Positions 26,631 to 35,859 are shown, counted from the stretch's first letter. The stretch is 64,000 nt of DNA from Comamonadaceae bacterium M7527 (GCA_021044545.1 CP087990.1:2232001-2296000); one strand, 5' to 3'. A program made the numbers and translations. The notes: generated by a model from the letters alone, not told the origin.

Positions 26631-27607
26631 TGACAGATTCGACCGATTCAGGCGCTTTAGCGGGTGCTGCAGTGAGCACAGCGGTATTGCTGGCTCAACC
26701 ACGCGGCTTTTGTGCAGGCGTTGACCGCGCCATAGACATTGTTGAGCGCGCCATCACCAAGTTTGGGGCGCCCATTTATGTGCGGCACGAAATTGTGCAC
26801 AACACCTATGTGGTGAACGACCTGAAAGCCAAGGGCGCCATTTTTATTGAAGACCTGGCCGATGTGCCGCCGGGCGCGACCCTGGTGTTTTCAGCACACG
26901 GGGTGAGCAAGGCTGTGCAAGACGAGGCGCAGCAGCGCGGCTTTTCCATTTTTGACGCCACCTGCCCACTGGTGAGCAAGGTGCACGTAGAGGTGGCCAA
27001 GTTGGCCAAAGAGGGCTACGAGTTTTTAATGATTGGCCACAAGGGTCATCCTGAGGTGGAAGGCACCATGGGCCAGCTCAGCAGCGGCATACATTTGGTG
27101 GAGGACGAGGCCGATGTGTTGCGCGTGCAGCCCGCACAAACCGACAAGCTGGCGGTGGTGACCCAAACCACGTTGAGCGTAGACGACGCAGCCAGCATCA
27201 TGCGCGCCATCAAGACGCGTTTTCCGCAGGTGCGTGAGCCCAAGCAGCAAGACATTTGTTACGCCACACAAAACCGCCAGGATGCGGTCAAGGTAATGGC
27301 CAGCAAAGTGGATGTGGTGATTGTGGTGGGCAGCCCCACCAGCTCCAATAGCAACCGCTTGCGCGAGTTGGCCCAGCGTCTGGGCACGCCTTCCTATATG
27401 GTGGACGACCCTGCAGACCTGGACCCCGAATGGGTGCGCGGCAGCACGCGTGTTGGCTTGACCGCAGGTGCGTCTGCGCCAGAGGTGTTGGTGCAAGAGG
27501 TGATTGCGCGTTTGAAAAAACTAGGCGCAGTGACGGTGCAAACCATGGACGGCGAGGATGAAACCATACAGTTTCCGCTGCCCAAAGGCTTGCGCCTGGA
27601 TGCCTGA
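26630..27607 (+). CDS. ispH: 4-hydroxy-3-methylbut-2-enyl diphosphate reductase
   Basis: The last enzyme of the MEP isoprenoid pathway, reducing HMBPP to IPP and DMAPP. The three iron-sulfur ligands are present: Cys28 (QPRGFCAGV), Cys112 (DATCPLV) and Cys210 (DICYATQ). Length of 325 residues is normal. The start ATG shares one base with the fkpB stop (TGATG), so translation is coupled; a GTG three bases earlier is an alternative. It is closed by convergent mpl. Confidence 0.97.
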   Translation: MTDSTDSGALAGAAVSTAVLLAQPRGFCAGVDRAIDIVERAITKFGAPIYVRHEIVHNTYVVNDLKAKGAIFIEDLADVPPGATLVFSAHGVSKAVQDEAQQRGFSIFDATCPLVSKVHVEVAKLAKEGYEFLMIGHKGHPEVEGTMGQLSSGIHLVEDEADVLRVQPAQTDKLAVVTQTTLSVDDAASIMRAIKTRFPQVREPKQQDICYATQNRQDAVKVMASKVDVVIVVGSPTSSNSNRLRELAQRLGTPSYMVDDPADLDPEWVRGSTRVGLTAGASAPEVLVQEVIARLKKLGAVTVQTMDGEDETIQFPLPKGLRLDA

Positions 27608-27641
27608 AGGTCTGAACGCTTGAGCGCTGTTGACGCGTTGC

Positions 27642-29060
27642 TTATGCGTATTTGGCTTTGAGTGCGCTGAGCAGCTTGTCATGCACACCGCCAAAGCCGC
27701 CATTGCTCATGCACACAATGCGGTCGCCTGCCTGGGCCGCCTGGGTGACCATGGCAACCAGGACATCCAGGTTGTCTGTGCACATTGCGCGTTGCCCAAT
27801 GGGTGACAAGGCGGCGGCTGCATCCCAGCTCAGACCAGCGGTATGGCAAAAGGCCATGTCGGCGTTGGACAAACTTTGGGGGAGTTGGTCTTTCATGGCG
27901 CCAAGCTTCATGGTGTTGCTGCGCGGTTCAAATACGGCCAATATGCGCGCACTGTTATGACCTTGGGCGTTTAGCAGGTCGCGCAAGCCGTCTACCGTGG
28001 TGCGTATGGCGGTGGGATGGTGGGCAAAGTCGTCAATCACCGCTATGGCATTGGCGCCTTCGCCAACGGTGCCGCGCAGCTCCATGCGTCTGCGCACATT
28101 GTGAAAGTCAGCCAGTGCGCTGCAAGCCTGGGCAGGCGCGACGCCCACATGCGCGGCAGCGGCAATGCTGGCCAAGGCGTTGCTTTGGTTGTGCTGGCCG
28201 CTTACAGCCCATTTGACGTGGCCTACGACTTGGCCTTTGTGCAGCACGTCAAAGTCGTGTGCAGGGCCACTGGCTTGCCAGTCGGCCCCTGAGCCAAACT
28301 GCGTGTGCGCACAGTAAATGCCTTGATCTGCCACGCGTTGCAGGGCGGCATTGTTGGCCTCGCTCACCACCAGACCGCTTGGGGCAATGGTGCGCAGCAA
28401 GTGGGCAAACTGGCGCTCAATCGCGGCCAGGTTGTCAAAGATGTCGGCGTGGTCAAACTCCAGGTTGTTGAGTATGGCTGTTCGTGGCTTGTAGTGCACA
28501 AACTTGCTGCGTTTGTCAAAAAAGGCCGTGTCGTACTCGTCTGCCTCTATGACAAACAGCGGGCGCTGACCAGGCGCACCAGGTGCACCCAAACGAGCCG
28601 ACACACCAAAGTTCAGTGGCACGCCACCAATGAGAAAGCCTGGCTCTTTGTGATTGGCTTGCAGTATCCACGCCAGCATGGCGGTGGTTGTGGTTTTGCC
28701 GTGGGTACCAGCCACTGCCAGCACATGTCGCCCATTGAGCACGTGCTCGCTGAGCCACTGCGGCCCGCTGGTGTAGGGCAGGCCTTGCTCCAATATGGCC
28801 TCCATGAGCGCAAACTTGGGCAAGCCGTTGGCCAGTCTGGCGCGCGAGACCACGTTGCCCACCACGTACAAGTCAGGCTTGAGGTCTAGCTGCTCGGCGC
28901 CAAAGCCTTCAATGAGGTCTATGCCCAGCGCACGCAGTTGGTCGCTCATGGGCGGGTAGACACCAGCGTCGCAACCCGTCACGCGGTGACCAGCCTCGCG
29001 TGCCAGCGCGGCCAAGCCGCCCATGAATGTGCCGCAAATACCCAAGATATGAATGTGCAT
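27642..29060 (-). CDS. mpl: UDP-MurNAc:L-Ala-gamma-D-Glu-meso-DAP ligase
   Basis: A 472-residue peptidoglycan-recycling ligase that attaches the salvaged tripeptide to UDP-MurNAc. It has the Mur ligase architecture: N-terminal nucleotide-binding HILGICGTFMGGLA (the Mpl version), the ATP loop AGTHGKTTTTAML near 117-129, and the C-terminal domain with DDFAHHPTAIRTT. The GTFMGG pattern separates Mpl from MurC. It fits with ampD elsewhere in this window as a second recycling gene. Transcription runs leftward from an AT-rich intergenic region. Confidence 0.95.
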   Translation of the reverse strand: MHIHILGICGTFMGGLAALAREAGHRVTGCDAGVYPPMSDQLRALGIDLIEGFGAEQLDLKPDLYVVGNVVSRARLANGLPKFALMEAILEQGLPYTSGPQWLSEHVLNGRHVLAVAGTHGKTTTTAMLAWILQANHKEPGFLIGGVPLNFGVSARLGAPGAPGQRPLFVIEADEYDTAFFDKRSKFVHYKPRTAILNNLEFDHADIFDNLAAIERQFAHLLRTIAPSGLVVSEANNAALQRVADQGIYCAHTQFGSGADWQASGPAHDFDVLHKGQVVGHVKWAVSGQHNQSNALASIAAAAHVGVAPAQACSALADFHNVRRRMELRGTVGEGANAIAVIDDFAHHPTAIRTTVDGLRDLLNAQGHNSARILAVFEPRSNTMKLGAMKDQLPQSLSNADMAFCHTAGLSWDAAAALSPIGQRAMCTDNLDVLVAMVTQAAQAGDRIVCMSNGGFGGVHDKLLSALKAKYA

Positions 29061-29232
29061 GGCGCTATTTTAGGTGGCTCAACCACGCACCACCTCAAGG
29101 CCTGAGCCCTTTACGCCGCGTTTGCACAAGGCAGGCGTGGCCCAGCACGCCAAAGCCTTGCCGCCGCCTAGCCCAGCCAAGGAGTTGGTGTCAGATTCAT
29201 TTTTGTTAATGCTTTATTAATATAAAAATACT

Positions 29233-29238
29233 TATAAT
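29233..29238 (+). promoter_or_regulatory. -10 element in an AT-rich promoter region
   Basis: A perfect TATAAT lies 32 bp upstream of the small PepSY-like gene, within about 65 bp of strongly AT-rich DNA (29195-29260), unlike the GC-richer surroundings. A convincing -35 at 16-18 bp was not found. AGGGAG at 29258-29263 serves as Shine-Dalgarno. Confidence 0.5.
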
Positions 29239-29269
29239 GAATGCCTAATTAACTTTTAGGGAGTAACTC

Positions 29270-29542
29270 ATGAAACAAAATGCAGTTATTAAGTATTCAA
29301 TCGCAGCCGGCCTTCTGGCTGAAATCACCCGCGGCGGCTGCTACCGGGTTGAGGGCTGGGACAAGGAAAAACGCCGTGTCAAGCAGTACTACAACGCGCA
29401 GACCGGCGAACTGGTGCGCTCACGCATGGACCGCGACTGGGATGATGACCGTTACGACGATGGTTACGGTGACGGCCGCCGCTACCAGGGCTACATGGGG
29501 CGCTGGCACGACGGCATGATGCGCCGAGACGACATGCGGTAA
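29270..29542 (+). CDS. Small basic protein with a PepSY-like C-terminal half-domain
   Basis: A 90-residue protein, not firmly recognised. Residues 20-52 (ITRGGCYRVEGWDKEKRR, then VKQYYNAQTGELVRSRMD) resemble the second half of a PepSY domain, where a strand ends in DAxTGEVL. The first helix and strand of PepSY are missing, so the protein is shortened relative to periplasmic PepSY proteins. Residues 1-17 (KQNAVIKYSIAAGLLA) could be a weak export signal, but no clear cleavage site is seen. The tail is rich in Asp, Arg, Gly and Tyr. A good Shine-Dalgarno and a -10 box indicate expression. Confidence 0.6.
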   Translation: MKQNAVIKYSIAAGLLAEITRGGCYRVEGWDKEKRRVKQYYNAQTGELVRSRMDRDWDDDRYDDGYGDGRRYQGYMGRWHDGMMRRDDMR

Positions 29543-29640
29543 ACCGAACCAGCGTGTGGGGGGATTGCTGCACCAGCTGCAGTCGCCCCCACTTTATCGG
29601 CCTACCATTGGGGCTTTGCTGTCAACCGCTCCCCAATGCC

Positions 29641-30255
29641 ATGAACGCTCCCGAAGTCGTCTCCCACACCATAGCGGCCAGTGCCGCCCAGCTGATCGTG
29701 GAGGAGGGCATGGAGTGGGGCCCAGCCAAGCGCCAGGCACTGGACGACTTGGACTTGCCAGCACGCACACCCTTGCCAGACAACACCTTGCTGGAAGCTG
29801 CAGTGCGTGAGCACATTGCCATTTTTTGCCCAGATACCCAGGCACAGGCCATGCACACCTTGTTGACGTGTGCCGTGCATTGGATGGCGCGTATGGCGCA
29901 ACATAACCCCTATCTGACAGGGGCAGTATGGCAAGGTCTGGCAACCGATAAAAGCGACGTGTACATTCAGCTGTTCAGTCCAGACAGCAAAATGGCGCAA
30001 ATTGACCTCATCAATATGGGTCTGCGCCTGGACACCACCGAGATAACCGGTATGAACGGGCGCGAGGTGGTGACGTTAAGCCATGTGGTGCAGCTTGCAG
30101 GCTTTGCCTGGCCCAGTAGCGTGCACTGGGTGCTGTATGACGAGGATGACTTGCGTGGCGCCTTAAAGCCCAAGCGCAGCAGCCTCAATGGGCGAGCAGC
30201 CAGAGGGGCATTGCCGGCTGTTCAGGCTATGCTGGACGAATTACAAACTGCGTAG
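29641..30255 (+). CDS. Conserved hypothetical protein (204 aa)
   Basis: Not recognised by family. The sequence is a plausible soluble, slightly acidic protein without signal peptide or membrane segment. It has an N-terminal helical part (SHTIAASAAQLIVEEGMEWGP) and a central mixed region ending SPDSKMAQIDLINMGLRLDTTEITG. Start 29641 gives MNAPEVVSHT; the longer reading from 29554 is Cys-rich and unlikely. It is 26 bp upstream of the TlpA-like gene on the same strand, so co-expression is likely. Confidence 0.75.
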   Translation: MNAPEVVSHTIAASAAQLIVEEGMEWGPAKRQALDDLDLPARTPLPDNTLLEAAVREHIAIFCPDTQAQAMHTLLTCAVHWMARMAQHNPYLTGAVWQGLATDKSDVYIQLFSPDSKMAQIDLINMGLRLDTTEITGMNGREVVTLSHVVQLAGFAWPSSVHWVLYDEDDLRGALKPKRSSLNGRAARGALPAVQAMLDELQTA

Positions 30256-30281
30256 ATACGCACTGTTGCAAGGTTGATAAG

Positions 30282-30806
30282 GTGAATAGACGACATTTGT
30301 TGAGTGCTTTGACGGTGGTTGGCGCGGGTGGCCTGGGGGTGGGGCTGGGCTGGCAGCGATTTGCACCCGAGCCCGCACTGCCGCAGGCACAGAGAGACTT
30401 CTGGGCCAGTAGCGTGAGCCAGCTCAACGGCGCGGATTTGCCCATGAGTCGCTACAGCGGGCGTGCGTTGCTGGTCAATTTTTGGGCCACCTGGTGTCCG
30501 CCCTGTATTGAAGAATTGCCGCTAATTGAGCGTTATTTTCAGCAACACCGCGATACCACCGCCGTTCTGGCGATTGCGGTAGACAACGTGGCTGCCGTAC
30601 AGCAGTTTTTACAGCGCACGCCTTTGGCTTTTGATGTAGGCATTGCGGGCATGTCTGGCGTGGCCTTGTCAAAAAGCCTGGGTAATGCAGGTGGTGGCTT
30701 GCCTTTTTCGCTTATGTTCAATGCATCAGGGCTTATCACCCATCAAAAAACTGGAAAATTAGACGAGCAGGACCTGGACCAATGGTTTGCTGCTGGTAAT
30801 GCGTGA
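30282..30806 (+). CDS. TlpA/ResA-type membrane-anchored thioredoxin
   Basis: A 174-residue protein with an N-terminal signal anchor (MNRRHLLSALTVVGAGGLGV) and a thioredoxin fold with the redox site WCPPC (Cys72, Cys75) followed by IEELPLIERYF. Proteins of this type reduce disulfides in the periplasm, often for cytochrome c or oxidase assembly. The start is GTG at 30282, with AAGG upstream. A cis-Pro segment (GGGLPFSLMF) is present. Specific partners cannot be named; the preceding unknown gene is the nearest co-transcribed one. Confidence 0.87.
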   Translation: MNRRHLLSALTVVGAGGLGVGLGWQRFAPEPALPQAQRDFWASSVSQLNGADLPMSRYSGRALLVNFWATWCPPCIEELPLIERYFQQHRDTTAVLAIAVDNVAAVQQFLQRTPLAFDVGIAGMSGVALSKSLGNAGGGLPFSLMFNASGLITHQKTGKLDEQDLDQWFAAGNA

Positions 30807-31027
30807 TCTACGGTGTTTTTTCGCCATTTACCACGCTTTTTTCTTTTACTGTGCGCAATTCGCATCTATCAGGCGTTTAAAACTGCTTTGTAGCACCGGC
30901 TGTCTGTGCGCTTGACGTGCTGTTTCTCTAGTACACTGCGTTCATTGCTCGGCGTCGCCTGTAACGGCCGGCCGCAGCCTTGATCAAACTGTACCCCAAG
31001 CGGTACCAAACACTAAGGACACACAGC

Positions 31028-31486
31028 ATGGATTTGCGCAAACTCAAAACCTTGATTGACCTGGTCTCAGAGTCCAACGTCTCAGAGCTGGAGATTACAG
31101 AGGCTGAAGGCAAGGTGCGTATTGTGAAGAGCGAGCCTCAGGCCGCAGCGGTGGCGCAAGTCGTGGCCGCGCCTGTGGTGCAGCAAGCCGCACCCGCACC
31201 GGTAGCTGCTGCCCCCGCAGTGGCAGCGCCAGCAGCGCCCGCGCCTGAGACAGGGCACAGTGTGAAGTCGCCCATGGTGGGCACTTTTTACCGCGCGGCC
31301 AGCCCGGGTGCTGAGCCTTTTGTAGGCGTTGGCACACAGGTCAAGGTGGGACAGCGTCTGTGTATTGTGGAGGCCATGAAGATTTTGAACGAGATCGAGT
31401 GTGACCACGCTGGCACGATTACTAAAGTGTTGGTAGAGGATGGCCAAGCCGTGGAATACGGTCAACCCCTGTTTGTGATCGAGTAA
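31028..31486 (+). CDS. accB: Acetyl-CoA carboxylase biotin carboxyl carrier protein
   Basis: The 152-residue BCCP subunit that shuttles CO2 on biotin in the first step of fatty-acid synthesis. It has a helical N-terminus ([23 protein letters not shown]), a long Ala/Pro/Val linker (residues 37-73) and a biotinyl domain with the target lysine Lys118 in EAMKI, where Ile replaces the commoner Met. Start 31028 is the family start; the longer reading from 30980 is not supported. It is 7 bp upstream of accC. Confidence 0.97.
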   Translation: MDLRKLKTLIDLVSESNVSELEITEAEGKVRIVKSEPQAAAVAQVVAAPVVQQAAPAPVAAAPAVAAPAAPAPETGHSVKSPMVGTFYRAASPGAEPFVGVGTQVKVGQRLCIVEAMKILNEIECDHAGTITKVLVEDGQAVEYGQPLFVIE

Positions 31487-31493
31487 GCGGCCT

Positions 31494-32843
31494 ATGTTTA
31501 AAAAGATACTGGTTGCCAACCGAGGCGAGATTGCGCTGCGCATTCAGCGCGCGTGCCGCGAAATGGGTGTGAAGGCGGTGATGGTGTACTCAGAGGCTGA
31601 CCGTGACGCCAAGTACGTCAAGCTGGCTGATGAGGCTGTGTGTATTGGCCCAGCGTCCAGCACGCACAGTTACTTGAACATGCCGGCCATTATTTCGGCG
31701 GCCGAGGTGACAGATGCCGAGGCGATTCACCCTGGCTACGGTTTTTTGAGCGAGAACGCCAACTTTGCCGAGCGTGTTGAAAACAGCGGCTTTGTGTTCA
31801 TTGGCCCAACAGCTGCGTCGATTCGCTTGATGGGCGACAAGGTTTCTGCCAAACAGGCCATGATCAAGGCCGGCGTGCCAACCGTACCCGGCTCTGAAGG
31901 CGCACTCAACGACAACCCAACAGATATCAAGCGCACGGCCAAGGCCATTGGCTATCCTGTCATCATCAAGGCAGCGGGCGGCGGCGGCGGGCGCGGTATG
32001 CGCGTGGTGCACACAGAAGCAGCCTTGTTGCACGCGGTGCAAACGACCAAGGCAGAAGCGGGGACAGCCTTTGGCAACCCTGAGGTGTACATGGAGAAGT
32101 ATTTGCAAAATCCGCGTCACGTGGAAGTGCAAATCATTGCAGACACCTTTAAAAACGCGGTTTACCTGGGCGAGCGTGACTGCTCCATGCAGCGTCGTCA
32201 CCAAAAAGTCATTGAAGAGGCGCCAGCGCCCGGTATCCCCAGGCGCCTGATTGAAAAAATCGGTGAGCGTTGTGTGGCTGCCTGTAAAAAGATTGGCTAC
32301 CGCGGCGCAGGCACCTTCGAGTTTTTGTATGAAAACGGCGAGTTCTACTTTATCGAGATGAACACCCGCGTGCAGGTTGAGCACCCGGTCACCGAGCTGA
32401 TTACGGGCATAGACATTGTGCGTGCGCAAATCGAGGTGGCTGCGGGCTTGAAGCTGGCGTTTACGCAAAAGCAAGTGGTGATCAATGGCCACTCTATTGA
32501 GTGCCGCATCAACGCCGAAGATGCTTTCAAGTTCACACCGTCGCCTGGGCGCATTACCGGATGGCATACCGCTGGTGGTCCAGGTGTGCGCGTTGACTCG
32601 CATGCGTATCACAACTACACCGTACCCTCGCACTACGACTCCATGATTGGCAAGTTGATTGTGCATGGCGACACGCGCGATCAAGCGCTGGCGCGCATGC
32701 GCTCTGCCTTGGCCGAGATGGTGGTTGAAGGCATCAAGACCAACATACCCCTGCACCGCGAATTGATGGCCGACGCCAAATTTATGGCCGGTGGTACCAA
32801 TATTCACTACTTAGAGAGTTGGCTAGAGCAGCACCCGCGCTAA
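31494..32843 (+). CDS. accC: Acetyl-CoA carboxylase biotin carboxylase subunit
   Basis: A 449-residue ATP-grasp enzyme that carboxylates the biotin on AccB. Landmarks are [21 protein letters not shown] at the N-terminus, the glycine-rich [14 protein letters not shown] near residue 160, [19 protein letters not shown], and the catalytic [14 protein letters not shown] near 288. Length and motifs are normal. It follows accB by 7 bp and is followed by prmA, as in many Burkholderiales. Confidence 0.98.
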   Translation: MFKKILVANRGEIALRIQRACREMGVKAVMVYSEADRDAKYVKLADEAVCIGPASSTHSYLNMPAIISAAEVTDAEAIHPGYGFLSENANFAERVENSGFVFIGPTAASIRLMGDKVSAKQAMIKAGVPTVPGSEGALNDNPTDIKRTAKAIGYPVIIKAAGGGGGRGMRVVHTEAALLHAVQTTKAEAGTAFGNPEVYMEKYLQNPRHVEVQIIADTFKNAVYLGERDCSMQRRHQKVIEEAPAPGIPRRLIEKIGERCVAACKKIGYRGAGTFEFLYENGEFYFIEMNTRVQVEHPVTELITGIDIVRAQIEVAAGLKLAFTQKQVVINGHSIECRINAEDAFKFTPSPGRITGWHTAGGPGVRVDSHAYHNYTVPSHYDSMIGKLIVHGDTRDQALARMRSALAEMVVEGIKTNIPLHRELMADAKFMAGGTNIHYLESWLEQHPR

Positions 32844-32897
32844 TGGGCACACACCCATTGGCCATTGTTGGCAAGCGAATATCCATGAGAGAGCTAC

Positions 32898-33782
32898 ATG
32901 TTTGAGTTGAAACTACTGGTGCCGCAAGAGCATGTAGAAACTGTGAGCGATGCGCTTGAGGCTTTGGACGCGTTGAGTGTGTCTGTAGAAGATGCCGATG
33001 CGCACACCGACGCCGAACAGGCCTTGTTTGGCGAGCCGGATATGCCAGCACCGCAGCCGGGCTGGAACCGCTCGCGTATCAACGCCTTGTTCAAGGCGCA
33101 GGATGAGGCGCAAACCGCTGGCAACTTGCTGCAGGCCCAGGATTTTTTTGCTGCTTGCAGTGTCGCTGCCATCGTGGCGGTAGAAGACCAGGACTGGGTT
33201 CGTCTGACCCAGTCGCAGTTTGAGCCAGTTGAAATCACACCCGAGTTTTGGATTGTGCCTACCTGGCACGAGCCGCCTGAACAGGCGCGCATTGCGCTGC
33301 GCTTGGACCCGGGCCTGGCTTTTGGTACCGGTACACACCCCACCACACGCATGTGTTTGCGCTGGATTGCGCAACGAGATCTCAGCGGCTACCGCGTGCT
33401 GGATTACGGTTGTGGCTCTGGCATTCTGGCGATGGCTGCCAGCAAGTTTGGCGCGACCAATATTGATGCTGTGGATATTGACGAGGCGGCGGTGCAGTCC
33501 ACCATTGCCAATGCCAGCTTGAACAACACGCCTTTGAATGCTGGCCTGCCCGACAAAGCCAGCAGTGAATACGCCGTGGTGTTGGCCAATATTTTGGCCA
33601 CGCCGCTCAAAGTGCTGGCCCCCTTGCTGTGCGCGCATGTGCAAGCCGGCGGCGACCTGGTACTGGCAGGTATATTGAGCCGCCAGGTTGATGAGCTGAT
33701 TGAGGCTTACGCTCCTTATGTTGCCTTGTCGGTACTGGACGAGCAAGAAGGCTGGGTGCTGATGGGTGCCCGCAAACAATAA
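32898..33782 (+). CDS. prmA: Ribosomal protein L11 methyltransferase
   Basis: A 294-residue SAM-dependent methyltransferase that trimethylates lysines and the N-terminus of ribosomal protein L11. It has the L11-binding N-terminal domain (MFELKLLVPQEHVETVSDALEALD), the linker ARIALRLDPGLAFGTGTHPTTRMCLRW, the SAM motif LDYGCGSGILAMAASKFGA near 165-183, and LANILATPLKVLAP. Length is normal for PrmA. It lies 54 bp after accC and 9 bp before the DUF3426 gene. Confidence 0.97.
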   Translation: MFELKLLVPQEHVETVSDALEALDALSVSVEDADAHTDAEQALFGEPDMPAPQPGWNRSRINALFKAQDEAQTAGNLLQAQDFFAACSVAAIVAVEDQDWVRLTQSQFEPVEITPEFWIVPTWHEPPEQARIALRLDPGLAFGTGTHPTTRMCLRWIAQRDLSGYRVLDYGCGSGILAMAASKFGATNIDAVDIDEAAVQSTIANASLNNTPLNAGLPDKASSEYAVVLANILATPLKVLAPLLCAHVQAGGDLVLAGILSRQVDELIEAYAPYVALSVLDEQEGWVLMGARKQ

Positions 33783-33791
33783 GGCCAAGCC

Positions 33792-35117
33792 ATGTTCGAA
33801 GACAACCGCTCACCTGTTCAACTCAGCACCCAATGCCCACATTGTCAAACGCCACTACAAGCTGATGTAGGGGCCTTGCAGCGCTCAAAAGGCTGGGCAA
33901 GATGTGGTCGTTGTCACTATTTGTTTGATGCGGTGGCGCACACCGGCATACCAACACTGGCCCCCGTGAGCAGTGGCTTTGCAGACGACACACCGACCGC
34001 CACGCCCCAGGCGCCCGGTATGCGTCAGGCGGTGGCGCAGGTACCAGACGGTATTGCACCAGAGCCTGTTGGCAAAGCGCCCATGCAAGATGAGTCTGCA
34101 GCCTTTGTGACGCAGCCCGCAGATAGCTTTGACACCCAGTCTGAGCCCGCGTCAGAGCTTGAACCAGAGCCCGAGCAAGAGCCCGAGCAAGAGCCCGAGC
34201 AAGAGCCCGAGCATGACGTTGCAGCGCCGGTCGAAACACCAGGCACTGGGCTGGCGGAACCGGTTGCGGTGATTGGGTCTGAGCCTGTCGCAGCTGGCGA
34301 TGTGTCAAAAGCCTCTTACGCGTTACCAGAGGTGCCCAGCAGCTGGCAGGCTTTGTCGCAGGCTTTGGATGACGCCATTCCCGCCAAGCAGGCCGCGCGC
34401 AGCGAAGCGGTCGTTGAAGATGCCAACCTGTCTGAGCCCCAGCTGGAAGGGCAGGCCGTTGGTGACAGCGATGTCAGCGAGTCTTTGCCGCCGTTGTCTG
34501 ACCAGGCCGCACAAGACACGCCCGCCACCATCCAGTCTGATCAGGATTTGCTGGGTGCGCCTGTGGCTGCGCCAGAACTGGTAGCCGAGCCTGCACCATC
34601 TCATGTGGGCAGCGACCCGGCTTCAGATCAGGACGACCGGGCCAGCACTGGTGTGCGCTGGGTGTTCTTGCTGGCGGCGTTTGTGTTGTTGCTGTTACTT
34701 GGTGCGCAGCTGACGTATTTTCAACGTGACTGGTTGGTTGCGCGCATGCCCCAGTTGCAGCCTGTTGCACAGCAGATTTGTCAGCGTATGGGTTGCACGA
34801 TTGAGCCAGTGCAGGACATGAGCCAAATGCGCATATTGTCATCATCGGTGATGCGTTTGCACAGCGGTGAATTGCAGCTGGACATCACACTTGAGAACAA
34901 GGGTGAGCTGCAGCTGGCGGTTCCCAACATTGATGTGTTGCTAACCGATGGCACCGATCAGGTCTTCATGACACACCAGGTGAGGCCTGCAGATTGGCCC
35001 CAAGTGCTTGAGCGCTTAGACGCCAATAGTCGCTATCCCGTAACCGTGCGTTGGTCAACCAATGACAAGGATGCGGTGCGTATGGTGGGTTACCGCACAC
35101 AGCTGTCTTACGACTAG
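33792..35117 (+). CDS. Zinc-ribbon and DUF3426 domain membrane protein
   Basis: A 441-residue protein. The N-terminus is an MJ0042-type zinc ribbon (CPHCQTPL, then WARCGRCHYLFDA). A long acidic, Pro/Glu/Ala-rich linker (residues about 60-285) contains a perfect repeat of the tetrapeptide EPEQ. One membrane helix follows near 295-312 (VFLLAAFVLLLLLGA), and the C-terminal 120 residues form the DUF3426 domain. The family is common in betaproteobacteria next to prmA; function is unknown. The layout predicts a cytoplasmic zinc ribbon and a periplasmic DUF3426 domain. Confidence 0.88.
   Translation: MFEDNRSPVQLSTQCPHCQTPLQADVGALQRSKGWARCGRCHYLFDAVAHTGIPTLAPVSSGFADDTPTATPQAPGMRQAVAQVPDGIAPEPVGKAPMQDESAAFVTQPADSFDTQSEPASELEPEPEQEPEQEPEQEPEHDVAAPVETPGTGLAEPVAVIGSEPVAAGDVSKASYALPEVPSSWQALSQALDDAIPAKQAARSEAVVEDANLSEPQLEGQAVGDSDVSESLPPLSDQAAQDTPATIQSDQDLLGAPVAAPELVAEPAPSHVGSDPASDQDDRASTGVRWVFLLAAFVLLLLLGAQLTYFQRDWLVARMPQLQPVAQQICQRMGCTIEPVQDMSQMRILSSSVMRLHSGELQLDITLENKGELQLAVPNIDVLLTDGTDQVFMTHQVRPADWPQVLERLDANSRYPVTVRWSTNDKDAVRMVGYRTQLSYD
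34167..34214 (+). repeat. 12-bp tandem repeat in the DUF3426 gene
   Basis: Three perfect units of GAGCCCGAGCAA and a fourth with one change (last base) encode Glu-Pro-Glu-Gln repeats in the linker. The unit is a multiple of three, so length changes would keep frame. Confidence 0.95.
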
Positions 35118-35165
35118 CGGTGGCTAGGGTGGCGCAGCGCACCCTTTGTACAAGTCGCAGACGTG

Positions 35166-35201
35166 AAAAAGCCCAAAGCAGCCAGCTGCTTTGGGCTTTT
35201 T
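35166..35201 (+). terminator. Rho-independent terminator of the accBC-prmA-DUF3426 group
   Basis: An almost perfect palindrome, AAAAAGCCCAAAGCAGC against GCTGCTTTGGGCTTTTT with 2 nt between the arms, lies 49 bp past the DUF3426 stop. T and A runs on both sides make it bidirectional, and it may also serve the leftward histone-like gene (stop at 35315). Confidence 0.93.
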
Positions 35202-35314
35202 ACTGTGACCGCCAACTACTAGCTTGTAACCTTACGGCTTGGCTGAGGTTGGGAACGGCCATGCCGCTTGTGGTGTCAAGGTTGTCTTGGCCACAGCAGC
35301 AGGTTTTTTAGCCG

Positions 35315-35830
35315 TTACTTTTTTTTTGCAGCAGGCTTGGCGGCTGCTTTTTTGGCAACTGCTTTTTTAGCTACTGGCTTCTTGGCAACGGCCTTTTTTG
35401 CAGCAGGCTTAGCGGCTGCTTTTTTAGCAACGACTTTCTTGGCAACTGCTTTTTTGGCTGCTGGCTTCTTGGCAACGGCTTTTTTGGCAACAACTTTTTT
35501 GGCTACTGGCTTTTTGGCTACAGCTTTCTTGGCTACAGCTTTCTTGGCTACAACCTTTTTGGCCGCAACTTTTTTGGCTGCTGGCTTTTTGGCTACAGCT
35601 TTCTTGGCTACAACCTTTTTGGCCGCAACTTTTTTAGCTGCTGGCTTCTTGGCGGCAGCTTTCTTTGCTACTGGCTTTTTAGCGGCAACCTTCTTGGCTG
35701 CTACCTTTTTTACCGGTGCTTTCTTCGCTGCTGGCTTTTTAGCCGCCACTACCTTTTTCACGACGGCTTTTTTAGCCGGAGCTTTCTTTGCTACGGCCTT
35801 TTTAGCCGGTGCTTTTTTTGCAGTTGCCAT
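35315..35830 (-). CDS. Histone H1-like alanine/lysine-rich nucleoid protein
   Basis: A 171-residue protein made almost only of Ala, Lys, Val and Pro in degenerate repeats such as AAKKP, AVAKK and VVAKK, with no globular domain. This is the composition of eukaryotic histone H1 tails and of bacterial H1-like proteins (AlgP/HctB type) common in Burkholderiales and Bordetella. It should bind DNA non-specifically and compact the nucleoid. The coding DNA is itself repetitive (near-identical blocks near 35510-35650), so length is expected to vary between strains. An imperfect 10-bp inverted repeat lies in its leader (35860-35889). Confidence 0.9.
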   Translation of the reverse strand: MATAKKAPAKKAVAKKAPAKKAVVKKVVAAKKPAAKKAPVKKVAAKKVAAKKPVAKKAAAKKPAAKKVAAKKVVAKKAVAKKPAAKKVAAKKVVAKKAVAKKAVAKKPVAKKVVAKKAVAKKPAAKKAVAKKVVAKKAAAKPAAKKAVAKKPVAKKAVAKKAAAKPAAKKK

Positions 35831-35859
35831 GATTTTCTCCTTATTGGATTTTCAAATTA

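Noticed and set aside
30912..30937. TTGACG and TACACT upstream of accB as a promoter
   Set aside because: The spacer is only 14 bp, too short for a normal sigma70 promoter. The accB promoter is probably nearby but not identified with confidence.
31590..32807. Leftward open frame of 405 codons opposite accC
   Set aside because: accC is full length and clearly conserved on the other strand; the antisense product is His/Ala-rich and unrecognised. Long antisense frames are expected in codon-biased GC-rich genes.
35315..35830. Plus-strand reading of the histone-like gene as a membrane protein rich in AFLATAFLA repeats
   Set aside because: It is the mirror of the AAKK repeats; the minus-strand reading has the proper composition, a Shine-Dalgarno and known homologues.
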